From Eurosta solidaginis (Eukaryota > Arthropoda > Insecta > Diptera > Tephritidae): 64,000 nucleotides of DNA. The position numbers and the translations under genes are program-made. The notes under the pieces were generated by a model that worked only from the letters and a program-made list of their open reading frames with translations, had not been told where the DNA came from and did no database searches. The DNA lies in contig NW_027137018.1 of assembly GCF_040869045.1 (NCBI RefSeq), forward strand, positions 124,001 to 188,000, written 5' to 3'. The stretch's first letter is position 1, and each line of letters opens with the position of its first letter. Below are positions 1 to 13,150 of the stretch, piece by piece.

Positions 1-3000
1 TTTTTTTTTAATTTGCTTACCGGGCTAAAGGTTAGCATGTTTAAAATACGTAAGTCGTTTTGTTCATCATATTTAAGTAGATAACTCATCAGTTGTTTGC
101 ATCAGAGCGATAATTTTTGAGATAGTTATTAAAACTGTTTAAAGGTTGTCAAACGTTGTTTCTCGTTGTATATCCTTTAATTCTAGAGTTAAATTGATAA
201 ATAACATGTACGAATTTGTTTAACGCATTTGTTTTGGTTACTCGACGTCTCCGTTCTCGTGTAGCCTACATATTGCGTTTTTTTTTAATTTGCTTACCGG
301 GCTAAAGGTTAGCATGTTTAAAATACGTAAGTCGTTTTGTTCATCAAATTTAAGTAGATAACTCATCAGTTGTTTGCATCAGAGCGATAATTTTTGAGAT
401 AGTTATTAAAACTGTTTAAAGGTTGTCAAACGTTGTTTCTCGTTGTATATCCTTTAATTCTAGAGTTAAATTGATAAATAACGTGTACGAATTTGTTTAA
501 CGCATTTGTTTTGGTTACTCGACGTCTCCGTTCTCGTGTAGCCTACATATTGCGTTTTTTTTTAATTTGCTTACCGGGCTAAAGGTTAGCATGTTTAAAA
601 TACGTAAGTCGTTTTGTTCATCAAATTTAAGTAGATAACTCATCAGTTGTTTGCATCAGAGCGATAATTTTTGAGATAGTTATTAAAACTGTTTAAAGGT
701 TGTCAAACGTTGTTTCTCGTTGTATATCCTTTAATTCTAGAGTTAAATTGATAAATAACGTGTACGAATTTGTTTAACGCATTTGTTTTGGTTACTCGAC
801 GTCTCCGTTCTCGTGTAGCCTATATATTGCGTTTTTTTTTTAATTTGCTTACCGGACTAAAGGTTAGCATGCTTAAAATACGTAAGTCGTTTTGTTCAAC
901 AAATTTGAGTAGATAACTCATCAGTTGTTTGCATCAGAGCGACAATTTTTGAGATAGTTATTAAAACTGTTTAAAGGTTGTCAAACGTTGTTTCTCGTTG
1001 TATATCCTTTAATTCTAGAGTTAAATTGATAAATAACGTGTACGAATTTGTTTAACGCATTTGTTTTGGTTACTCGACGTCTCCGTTCTCGTGTAGCCTA
1101 CATATTGCGTTTTTTTTTTTAATTTGCTTACCGGGCTAAAGGTTAGCATGTTTAAAATACGTAAGTCGTTTTGTTCATCAAATTTAAGTAGATAACTCAT
1201 CAGTTGTTTGCATCAGAGCGACAATTTTTGAGATAGTTATTAAAACTGTTTAAAGGTTGTCAATCGTTGTTTCTCGTTGTATATCCTTTAATTCTAGAGT
1301 TAAATTGATAAATAACGTGTACGAATTTGTTTAACGCATTTGTTTTGGTTACTCGACGTCTCCGTTCTCGTGTAGCCTACATATTGCGTTTTTTTTTTTA
1401 ATTTGCTTACCGGGCTAAAGGTTAGCATGTTTAAAATACGTAAGTCGTTTTGTTCATCAAATTTAAGTAGATAACTCATCAGTTGTTTGCATCAGAGCGA
1501 CAATTTTTGAGATAGTTATTAAAACTGTTTAAAGGTTGTCAATCGTTGTTTCTCGTTGTATATCCTTTAATTCTAGAGTTAAATTGATAAATAACGTGTA
1601 CGAATTTGTTTAACGCATTTGTTTTGGTTACTCGACGTCTCCGTTCTCGTGTAGCCTACATATTGCGTTTTTTTTTTTAATTTGCTTACCGGGCTAAAGG
1701 TTAGCATGTTTAAAATACGTAAGTCGTTTTGTTCATCATATTTAAGTAGATAACTCATCAGTTGTTTGCATCAGAGCGATAATTTTTGAGATAGTTATTA
1801 AAACTGTTTAAAGGTTGTCAAACGTTGTTTCTCGTTGTATATCCTTTAATTCTAGAGTTAAATTGATAAATAACGTGTACGAATTTGTTTAACGCATTTG
1901 TTTTGGTTACTCGACGTCTCCGTTCTCGTGTAGCCTACATATTGCGTTTTTTTTTTAATTTGCTTACCGGGCTAAAGGTTAGCATGTTTAAAATACGTAA
2001 GTCGTTTTGTTCATCATATTTAAGTAGATAACTCATCAGTTGTTTGCATCAGAGCGATAATTTTTGAGATAGTTATTAAAACTGTTTAAAGGTTGTCAAA
2101 CGTTGTTTCTCGTTGTATATCCTTTAATTCTAGAGTTAAATTGATAAATAACGTGTACGAATTTGTTTAACGCATTTGTTTTGGTTACTCGACGTCTCCG
2201 TTCTCGTGTAGCCTACATATTGCGTTTTTTTTTTTAATTTGCTTACCGGGCTAAAGGTTAGCATGTTTAAAATACGTAAGTCGTTTTGTTCATCATATTT
2301 AAGTAGATAACTCATCAGTTGTTTGCATCAGAGCGATAATTTTTGAGATAGTTATTAAAACTGTTTAAAGGTTGTCAAACGTTGTTTCTCGTTGTATATC
2401 CTTTAATTCTAGAGTTAAATTGATAAATAACGTGTACGAATTTGTTTAACGCATTTGTTTTGGTTACTCGACGTCTCCGTTCTCGTGTAGCCTACATATT
2501 GCGTTTTTTTTTAATTTGCTTACCGGGCTAAAGGTTAGCATGTTTAAAATACGTAAGTCGTTTTGTTCATCATATTTAAGTAGATAACTCATCAGTTGTT
2601 TGCATCAGAGCGATAATTTTTGAGATAGTTATTAAAACTGTTTAAAGGTTGTCAAACGTTGTTTCTCGTTGTATATCCTTTAATTCTAGAGTTAAATTGA
2701 TAAATAACGTGTACGAATTTGTTTAATGCATTTGTTTTGGTTACTCGACGTCTCCGTTCTCGTGTAGCCTACATATTGCGTTTTTTTTTAATTTTCTTAC
2801 CGGGCTAAAGGTTAGCATGCTTAAAATACGTAAGTCGTTTTGTTCAACAAATTTAAGTAGATAACTCATCAGTTGTTTGCATCAGAGCGATAATTTTTGA
2901 GATAGTTATTAAAACTGTTTAAAGGTTGTCAAACGTTGTTTCTCGTTGTATATCCTTTAATTCTAGAGTTAAATTGATAAATAACGTGTACGAATTTGTT

Positions 3001-3205
3001 TAACGCATTTGTTTTGGTTACTCGACGTCTCCGTTCTCGTGTAGCCTACATATTGCGTTTTTTTTTAATTTGCTTACCGGGCTAAAGGTTAGCATGCTTA
3101 AAATACGTAAGTCGTTTTGTTCAACAAATTTGAGTAGATAACTCATCAGTTGTTTGCATCAGAGCGACAATTTTTGAGATAGTTATTAAAACTGTTTAAA
3201 GGTTG
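1..3205 (-). repeat. Tandem satellite array, reverse orientation (about 11.5 monomers of ~278 bp)
   Basis: Near-identical units recur every 277-280 bp; for example the block TGCTTACCGG begins at 14, 291, 568, 846 and 1125. Each unit holds a T-run of variable length, a TCTAGA hexamer and a GACGTC hexamer. The sequence is the reverse complement of the array to the right of 3206. This arm has a private variant, CATCATATTT in place of CATCAAATTT, near 67, 1737, 2013, 2290 and 2569, which I did not see in the forward array, so the arm appears to homogenise on its own. The two units nearest the junction (about 2780-3205) instead carry GCATGC and TTCAACAAATTT forms. No gene is visible. The array is cut by the window edge. 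I do not recognise the family name. Confidence 0.97.
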
Positions 3206-3207
3206 AA
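3142..3207. other. Satellite orientation switch; loop of a giant inverted repeat
   Basis: The reverse array runs to AAAGGTTG at 3198-3205, and the forward array resumes at TTATCTAC from 3208, with only one or two ambiguous bases between. The reverse-arm partner of the sequence starting at 3208 ends at 3141 (TAGATAA), so the two arms could pair over at least 3.1 kb with a loop of about 66 bases. The breakpoint joins two different monomer phases, so it is an inversion with slight loss and not a perfect mirror. It may be a real inversion or foldback, or an assembly join; the sequence alone cannot decide. Confidence 0.9.
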
Positions 3208-6200
3208 TTATCTACTTAAATTTGATGAACAAAACGACTTACGTATTTTAAACATGCTAAACTTTAGCCCGGTAAGCAAATTAAAAAAAAAAACGCAATA
3301 TGTAGGCTACACGAGAACGGAGACGTCGAGTTACCAAAACAAATGCGTTAAACAAATTCTTACACGTTATTTATCAATTTAACTCTAGAATTAAAGGATA
3401 TACAACGAGAAACAACGTTTGACAACCTTTAAACAGTTTTAATAACTATCTCAAAAATTGTCGCTCTGATGCAAACAACTGATGAGTTATCTACTTAAAT
3501 TTGTTGAACAAAACGACTTACGTATTTTAAATATGCTAACCTTTAGCCCGGTAAGCAAATTAAAAAAAAAACGCAATATGTAGGCTACACGAGAACGGAG
3601 ACGTCGAGTAACCAAAACAAATGCGTTAAACAATGTCGTACACGTTATTTATCAATTTAACTCTAGAATTAAAGGATATACAACGAGAAACAACGTTTGA
3701 CAACCTTTAAACAGTTTTAATAACTATCTCAAAAATTGTCGCTCTGATGCAAACAACTGATGAGTTATCTACTTAAATTTGATGAACAAAACGACTTACG
3801 TATTTTAAACATGCTAACCTTTAGCCCGGTAAGCAAATTAAAAAAAAAACGCAATATGTAGGCTACACGAGAACGGAGACGTCGAGTAACCAAAACAAAT
3901 ACGTTAAACAAATTCGTACACGTTATTTATCAATTTAACTCTAGAATTAAAGGATATACAACGAGAAACAACGTTTGACAACCTTTAAACAGTTTTAATA
4001 ACTATCTCAAAAATTGTCGCTCTGATGCAAACAACTGATGAGTTATCTACTTAAATTTGTTGAACAAAACGACTTACGTATTTTAAACATGCTAACCTTT
4101 AGCCCGGTAAGCAAATTAAAAAAAAAAACGCAATATGTAGGCTACACGAGAACGGAGACGTCGAGTAACCAAAACAAATGCGTTAAACAAATTCGTACAC
4201 GTTATTTATCAATTTAACTCTAGAATTAAAGGATATACAACGAGAAACAACGTTTGACACCCTTTAAACAGTTTTAATAACTATCTCAAAAATTGTCGCT
4301 CTGATGCAAACAACTGATGAGTTATCTACTTAAATTTGATGAACAAAACAACTTACGTATTTTAAACATGCTAACCTTTAGCCCGGTAAGCAAATTAAAA
4401 AAAAAACGCAATATGTAGGCTACACGAGAACGGAGACGTCGAGTAACCAAAACAAATGCGTTAAACAAATTCGTACACGTTATTTATCAATTTAACTCTA
4501 GAATTAAAGGATATACAACGAGAAAACACGTTTGACAACCTTTAAACAGTTTTAATAACTATCTCAAAAATTGTCGCTCTGATGCAAACAACTGATGAGT
4601 TATCTACTTAAATTTGATGAACAAAACGACTTACGTATTTTAAACATGCTAACCTTTAGCCCGGCAAGCAAATTAAAAAAAAAACGCAATATGTAGGCTA
4701 CACGAGAACGGAGACGTCGAGTAACCAAAACAAATGCGTTAAACAAATTCGTACACGTTATTTATCAATTTAACTCTAGAATTAAAGGATATACAACGAG
4801 AAACAACGTTTGACAACCTTTAAACAGTTTTAATAACTATCTCAAAAATTGTCGCTCTGATGCAAACAACTGATGAGTTATCTACTTAAATTTGATGAAC
4901 AAAACGACTTACGTATTTTAAACATGCTAACCTTTAGCCCGGTAAGCAAATTAAAAAAAAAAACCCAATATGTAGGCTACACGAGAACGGAGACGTCGAG
5001 TAACCAAAACAAATGCGTTAAACAAATTCGTACACGTTATTTATCAATTTAACTCTAGAATTAAAGGATATACAACGAGAAACAACGTTTGACAACCTTT
5101 AAACAGTTTTAATAACTATCTCAAAAATTGTCGCTCTGATGCAAACAACTGTTGAGTTATCTACTTAAATTTGTTGAACAAAACGACTTACGTATTTTAA
5201 ACATGCTAACCTTTAGCCCGGTAAGCAAATTAAAAAAAAAACGCAATATGTAGGCTACACGAGAACGGAGACGTCGAGTAACCAAAACAAATGCGTTAAA
5301 CAAATTCGTACACGTTATTTATCAATTTAACTCTAGAATTAAAGGATATACAACGAGAAACAACGTTTGACAACCTTTAAACAGTTTTAATAACTATCTC
5401 AAAAATTATCGCTCTGATGCAAACAACTGATGAGTTATCTACTTAAATTTGATGAACAAAACGACTTACGTATTTTAAACATGCTAACCTTTAGCCCGGT
5501 AAGCAAATTAAAAAAAAACGCAATATGTAGGCTACACGAGAACGGAGACGTCGAGTAACCAAAACAAATGCGTTAAACAAATTCTTACACGTTATTTATC
5601 AATTTAACTCTAGAATTAAAGGATATACAACGAGAAACAACGTTTGACAACCTTTAAACAGTTTTAATAACTATCTCAAAAATTGTCGCTCTGATGCAAA
5701 CAACTGATAAGTTATCTACTTAAATTTGTTGAACAAAACGACTTACGTATTTTAAACATGCTAACCTTTAGCCCGGTAAGCAAATTAAAAAAAAAAACGC
5801 AATATGTAGGCTACACGAGAACGGAGACGTCGAGTAACCAAAACAAATGCGTTAAACAAATTCGTACACGTTTTTTATCAATTTAACTCTAGAATTAAAG
5901 GATATACAACGAGAAACAACTTTTGACAACCTTTAAACAGTTTTAATAACTATCTCAAAAATTGTCGCTCTGATGCAAACAACTGATGAGTTATCTACTT
6001 AAATTTGATGAACAAAACGACTTACGTATTTTAAACATGCTAACCTTTAGCCCGGTAAGCAAATTAAAAAAAAAACGCAATATGTAGGCTACACGAGAAC
6101 GGAGACGTCGAGTAACCAAAACAAATACGTTAAACAAATTCGTACACGTTATTTATCAATTTAACTCTAGAATTAAAGGATATAAAACGAGAAACAACGT

Positions 6201-9200
6201 TTGACAACCTTTAGACAGTTTTAATAACTATCTCAAAAATTGTCGCTCTGATGCAAACAACTGATGAGTTATCTACTTAAATTTGTTGAACAAAACGACT
6301 TACGTATTTTAAACATGCTAACCTTTAGCCCGGTAAGCAAATTTAAAAAAAAAACGCAATATGTAGGCTACACGAGAACGGAGACGTCGAGTAACCAAAA
6401 CAAATGCGTTAAACAAATTCGTACACGTTATTTATCAATTTAACTCTAGAATTAAAGGATATACAACGAGAAACAACGTTTGACAACCTTTAAACAGTTT
6501 TAATAACTATCTCAAAAATTATCGCTCTGATGCAAACAACTGATGAGTTATCTACTTAAATTTGTTGAACAAAACGACTTACGTATTTTAAACATGCTAA
6601 CCTTTAGCCCGGTAAGCAAATTAAAAAAAAAAACGCAATATGTAGGCTACACGAGAACGGAGACGTCGAGTAACCAAAACAAATGCGTTAAACAAATTCG
6701 TACACGTTATTTATCAATTTAACTCTAGAATTAAAGGATATACAACGAGAAACAACGCTTGACAACCTTTAAACAGTTTTAATAACTATCTCAAAAATTG
6801 TCGCTCTGATGCAAACAACTGATGAGTTATCTACTTAAATTTGATGAACAAAACGACTTACGTATTTTAAACATGCTAACCTTTAGCCCGGTAAGCAAAT
6901 TAAAAAAAAAACGCAATATGTAGGCTACACGAGAACGGAGACGTCGGGTAACCAAAACAAATGCGTTAAACAAATTCGTACACGTTATTTATCTATTTAA
7001 CTCTAGAATTAAAGGATATACAACGAGAAACAACGTTTGACAACCTTTAAACAGTTTTAATAACTATCTCAAAAATTGTCGCTCTGATGCAAACAACTGA
7101 TGAGTTTTCTACTTAAATTTGTTGAACAAAACGACTTACGTATTTTAAGCATGCTAACCTTTAGCCCGGTAAGCAAATAAAAAAAAAACGCAATATGTAG
7201 GCTACACGAGAACGGAGACGTCGAGTAACCAAAACAAATACGTTGAACAAATTCGTACACGTTATTTATCAATTTAACTCTAGAATTAAAGGATATACAA
7301 CGAGAAACAACGTTTGACAACCTTTAAAGAGTTTTAATAACTATCTCAAAAATTGTCGCTCTGATGCAAACAACTGATGAGTTATCTACTTAAATTTGAT
7401 GAACAAAACGACTTACGTATTTTAAACATGCTAACCTTTAGCCCGGTAAGCAAATTAAAAAAAAAACGCAATATGCAGGCTACACGAGAACGGAGACGTC
7501 GGGTAACCAAAACAAATGCGTTAAACAAATTCGTACACGTTATTTATCAATATAACTCTAGAATTAAAGGATATACAACGAGAAACAACGTTTGACAACC
7601 TTTAAACAGTTTTAATAACTATCTCAAAAATTATCGCTCTGATGCAAACAACTGATGAGTTATCTACTTAAATTTGTTGAACAAAACGACTTACGTATTT
7701 TAAACATGCTAACCTTTAGCCCGGTAAGCAAATTAAAAAAAAAACGCAATATGTAGGCTACACGAGAACGGAGACGTCGAGTAACCAAAACAAATGCGTT
7801 AAACAAATTCGTACACGTTATTTATCAATTTAACTCTAGAATTAAAGGATATACAACGAGAAACAACGCTTGACAACCTTTAAACAGTTTTAATAACTAT
7901 CTCAAAAATTGTCGCTCTGATGCAAACAACTGATGAGTTATCTACTTAAATTTGATGAACAAAACGACTTACGTATTTTAAACATGCTAACCTTTAGCCC
8001 GGTAAGCAAATTAAAAAAAAAACGCAATATGTAGGCTACACGAGAACGGAGACGTCGATTAAGCAAAACAAATGCGTTAAACAAATTCGTACACGTTATT
8101 TATCAATTTAACTCTAGAATTAAAGGATATACAACGAGAAACAACGTTTGACAACCTTTAAACAGTTTTAATAACTATCTCAAAAATTGTCGCTCTGATG
8201 CAAACAACTGATGAGCTATCTACTTAAATTTGATGAACAAAACGACTTACGTATTTTAAACATGCTAACCTTTAGCCCGGTAAGCAAATTAAAAAAAAAA
8301 CGCAATATGAAGGCTACACGAGAACGGAGACGTCGAGTAACCAAAACAAATCCGTTAAACAAATTCGTACACGTTATTTATCAATTTAACTCTAGAATTA
8401 AAGGATATACAACGAGAAACAACGTTTGACAACCTTTAAACAGTTTTAATAACTATCTCAAAAATTGTCGCTCTGATGCAAACAACTGATGAGTTATCTA
8501 CTTAAATTTGTTGAACAAAACGACTTACGTATTTTAAACATGCTAACCTTTAGCCCGGTAAGCAAATTAAAAAAAAACGCAATATGTAGGCTACACGAGA
8601 ACGGAGACGTCGAGTAACCAAAACAAATGCGTTAAACAAATTCGTACACGTTATTTATCAATTTCACTCTAGAATTAAAGGATATACAACGAGAAACAAC
8701 GTTTGACAACCTTTAAACAGTTTTAATAACTATCTCAAAAATTGTCGCTCTGATGCAAACAACTGATGAGTTATCTACTTAAATTTGATGAACAAAACGA
8801 CTTACGTATTTTAAACATGCTAACCTTTAGCCCGGTAAGCAAATTAAAAAAAAAAACGCAATATGAAGGCTACACGAGAACGGAGACGTCGAGTAACCAA
8901 AACAAATCCGTTAAACAAATTCGTACACGTTATTTATCAATTTAACTCTAGAATTAAAGGATATACAACGAGAAACAACGTTTGACAACCTTTAAACAGT
9001 TTTAATAACTATCTCAAAAATTGTCGCTCTGATGCAAACAACTGATGAGTTATCTACTTAAATTTGTTGAACAAAACGACTTACGTATTTTAAACATGCT
9101 AACCTTTAGCCCGGTAAGCAAATTGAAAAAAAAACGCAATATGTAGGCTACACGAGAACGGAGACGTCGAGTAACCAAAACAAATGCGTTAAACAAATTC

Positions 9201-9300
9201 GTACACGTTATTTATCAATTTAACTCTAGAATTAAAGGATATACAACGAGAAACAACGTTTGACAACCTTTAAACAGTTTTAATAACTATCTCAAAAATT

Positions 9301-11235
9301 ATCGCTCTCATGCAAACAACTGATGAGTTATCTACTTAAATTTGTTGAACAAAACGACTTACGTATTTTAAACATGCTAACCTTTAGCCCGGTAAGCAAA
9401 TTAAAAAAAAAAAACGCAATATGTAGGCTACACGAGAACGGAGACGTCGAGTAACCAAAACAAATGCGTTAAACAAATTCGTACACGTTATTTATCAATT
9501 TATCTCTAGAATTAAAGGATATACAACGAGAAACAACGTTTGACAACCTTTAAACAGTTTTAATAACTATCTCAAAAATTATCGCTCTGATGCAAACAAC
9601 TGATGAGTTATCTACTTAAATTTGATGAACAAAACGACTTACGTATTTTAAGCATGCTAACCTTTACCCCGGTGAGCAAATTAAAAAAAAAACCCAATAT
9701 GTAGGCTACACGAGAACGGAGACGTCGAGTAACCAAAACAAATGCATTAAACAAATTCGTACACGTTATTTATCAATTTAACTCTAGAATTAAAGGATAT
9801 ACAACGAGAAACAACGTTTGACAACCTTTAAACAGTTTTAATAACTATCTCAAAAATTTTCGCTCTGATGCAAACAACTGATGAGTTATCTACTTAAATT
9901 TGATGAACAAAACGACTTACGTATTTTAAACATGCTAACCTTTAGCCCGGTAAGCAAATTAAAAAAAAAAAACGCAATATGTAGGCTACACGAGAACAGA
10001 GACGTCGAGTAACCAAACCAAATGCGTTAAACAAATTTGTACACGTTATTTATCAATTTAACTCTAGAATTAAAGGATATACAACGAGAAACAACGTTTG
10101 ACAACCTTTATACAGTTTTAATAACTATCTCAAAAATTGTCGCTCTGATGCAAACAACTGATGAGTTATCTACTTAAATTTGATGAACAAAACGACTTAC
10201 GTATTTTAAACATGCTAACCTTTAGCCCGGTAAGCAAATTAAAAAAAAACGCAATATGCAGGCTACACGAGAACGGAGACGTCGAGTAACCAAAACAAAT
10301 GCGTTAAACAAATTCGTACACGTTATTTATCAATATAACTCTAGAATTAAAGGATATACAACGAGAAACAACGTTTGACAACCTTTAAACAGTTTTAATA
10401 ACTATCTCAAAAATTATCACTCTGATGCAAACAACTGATGAGTTATCTACTTAAATTTGTTGAACAAAACGACTTACGTATTTTAAACATGCTAACCTTT
10501 AGCCCGGTAAGCAAATTAAAAAAAAAACGCAATATGTAGGCTACACGAGAACGGAGACGTCGAGTAACCAAAACAAATGCGTTAAACAAATTCGTACACG
10601 TTATTTATCAATTTAACTCTAGAATTAAAGGATATACAACGAGAAACAACGCTTGACAACCTTTAAACAGTTTTAATAACTATCTCAAAAATTGTCGCTC
10701 TGATGCAAACAACTGATGAGTTATCTACTTAAATTTGATGAACAAAACGACTTACGTATTTTAAACATGCTAACCTTTAGCCCGGTAAGCAAATTAAAAA
10801 AAAACGCAATATGTAGGCCACACGAGAACGGAGACGTCGAGTAAGCAAAACAAATGCGTTAAACAAATTCGTACACGTTATTTATCAATTTAACTCTAGA
10901 ATTAAAGGATATACAACGAGAAACAACGTTTGACAACCTTTAAACAGTTTTAATAACTATCTCAAAAATTGTAGCTCTGATGCAAACAACTGATGAGTTA
11001 TCTACTTAAATTTGATGAACAAAACGACTTACGTATTTTAAACATGCTAACCTTTAGCCCGGTAAGCAAATTAAAAAAAAACGCAATATGAAGGCTACAC
11101 GAGAACGGAGACGTCGAGTAACCAAAACAAATCCGTTAAACAAATTGGTACACGTTATTTATCAATTTAACTCTAGAATTAAAGGATATACAACGAGAAA
11201 CAACGTTTGACAACCTTTAAACAGTTTTAATAACT
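9301..11235 (+). repeat. Higher-order block A, copy 1 (~7 monomers), matching 19037-20972
   Basis: This block shares an ordered series of rare variants with 19037-20972 at an offset of about 9,737 bp (35 monomers): CTCTCATGC, TTATCTCTAG, TTTACCCCGGTGAGC, AAATTTTCGC, TTTATACAG, ATGCAGGC, TTATCACTC, GTAGCTCTG, then ATGAAGGC with AAATCCG and ATTGGTAC. Monomers on either side do not match, so the ends are estimates to within one unit. Confidence 0.85.
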
Positions 11236-13150
11236 ATCTCAAAAATTGTCGCTCTGATGCAAACAACTGATGAGTTATCTACTTAAATTTGTTGAACAAA
11301 ACGACTTACGTATTTTAAACATGCTAACCTTTAGCCCGGTAAGCAAATTAAAAAAAAACGCAATATGTAGGCTACACGAGAACAGAGACGTCGAGTAACC
11401 AAAACAAATGCGTTAAACAAATTCGTACACGTTATTTATCAATTTAACTCTAGAATTAAAGGATATACAACGAGAAACAACGTTTGACAACCTTTAAACA
11501 GTTTTAATAACTATCTCAAAAATTATCGCTCTCATGCAAACAACTGATGAGTTATCTACTTAAATTTGTTGAACAAAACGACTTACGTATTTTAAACATG
11601 CTAACCTTTAGCCCGGTAAGCAGATTAAAAAAAAACGCAATATGTAGGCTACACGAGAACGGAGACGTCGAGTAACCAAAACAAATGCGTTAAACAAATT
11701 CGTACACGTTATTTATCAATTTAACTCTAGAATTAAAGGATATACAACGAGAAACAACGTTTGACAACCTTTAAACAGTTTTAATAACTATCTCAAAAAT
11801 TGTCGCTCTGATGCAAACAACTGATGAGTTATCTACTTAAATTTGTTGAACAAAACGACTTACGTATTTTAAACATGCTAACCTTTAGCCCGGTAAGCAA
11901 ATTAAAAAAAAAAAACGCAATATGTAGGCTACACGAGAACGGAGACGTCGAGTAACCAAAACAAATGCGTTAAACAAATTCGTACACGTTATTTATCAAT
12001 TTAACTCTAGAATTAAAGGATATACAACGAGAAACAACGTTTGACAACCTTTAAACAGTTTTAATAACTATCTCAAAAATTATCGCTCTGATGCAAACAA
12101 CTGATGAGTTATCTACTTAAATTTGATGAACAAAACGACTTACGTATTTTAAGCATGCTAACCTTTAGCCCGGTAAGCAAATTAAAAAAAAAACGCAATA
12201 TGTAGGCTACACGAGAACGGAGACGTCGAGTAACCAAAACAAATGCGTTAAACAAATTCGTACACGTTATTTATCAATTTAACTCTAGAATTAAAGGATA
12301 TACAACGAGAAACAACATTTGACAACCTTTAAACAGTTTTAATAACTATCTCAAAAATTGTCGCTCTGATGCAAACAACTGATGAGTTATCTACTTAAAT
12401 TTGATGAACAAAACGACTTACGTATTTTAAACATGCTAACCTTTAGCCCGGTAAGCAAATTAAAAAAAAAAAACGCAATATGTAGGCTACACGAGAACAG
12501 AGACGTCGAGTAACCAAACCAAATGCGTTAAACAAATTTGTACACGTTATTTATCAATTTAACTCTAGAATTAAAGGATATACAACGAGAAACAACGTTT
12601 GACAACCTTTAAACAGTTTTAATAACTATCTCAAAAATTGTCGCTCTGATGCAAACAACTGATGAGTTATCTACTTAAATTTGATGAACAAAACGACTTA
12701 CGTATTTTAAACATGCTAACCTTTAGCCCGGTAAGCAAATTAAAAAAAAACGCAATATGTAGGCTACACGAGAACGGAGACGTCGAGTAACCAAAACAAA
12801 TGCGTTAAACAAATTCGTACACGTTATTTGTCAATATAACTCTAGAATTAAAGGATATACAACGAGAAACAACGTTTGACAACCTTTAAACAGTTTTAAT
12901 AACTATCTCAAAAATTATCGCTCTGATGCAAACAACTGATGAGTTATCTACTTAAATTTGTTGAACAAAACGACTTACGTATTTTAAACATGCTAACCTT
13001 TAGCCCGGTAAGCAAATTAAAAAAAAAAACGCAATATGTAGGCTACACGAGAACGGAGACGTCGAGTAACCAAAACAAATGCGTTAAACAAATTCGTACA
13101 CGTTATTTATCAATTTAACTCTAGAATTAAAGGATATACAACGAGAAACA
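10971..13150 (+). repeat. Higher-order block B, copy 1 (~8 monomers), matching 15141-17320
   Basis: The private variants GTAGCTCTG, ATTGGTACACG, AACAGAGACG, CTCTCATGC, GCAGATTAA, AACATTTGAC, AACCAAACC with ATTTGTACACG, and TTTGTCAATATAAC occur in the same order at an offset of about 4,170 bp (15 monomers). The match ends where 13150 reads ACGTTTGAC and 17320 reads ACATTTGAC. The block overlaps block A on its left and block C on its right, showing successive rounds of unequal exchange. Confidence 0.85.

Noticed and set aside
1..3205. CRISPR-like array, given regular repeats.
   Set aside because: The whole ~278-bp unit repeats, with no unique spacers between short repeats. It is a satellite.
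7069..7320. Reverse-strand frames of 83 and 60 codons in the satellite (7069-7320, 25151-25333).
   Set aside because: Both arise from single-base or A-run variants of the same monomer, with no domain and no conservation between copies.
7377..7595. 72-codon open frame in a satellite monomer (also 8211-8429, shorter at 59282-59467), starting MSYLLKFDEQ.
   Set aside because: It is open only where the usual TAG in ATGTAGGC has mutated and the A-run happens to be in phase. Neighbouring monomers close the frame, so this is chance and not a gene.
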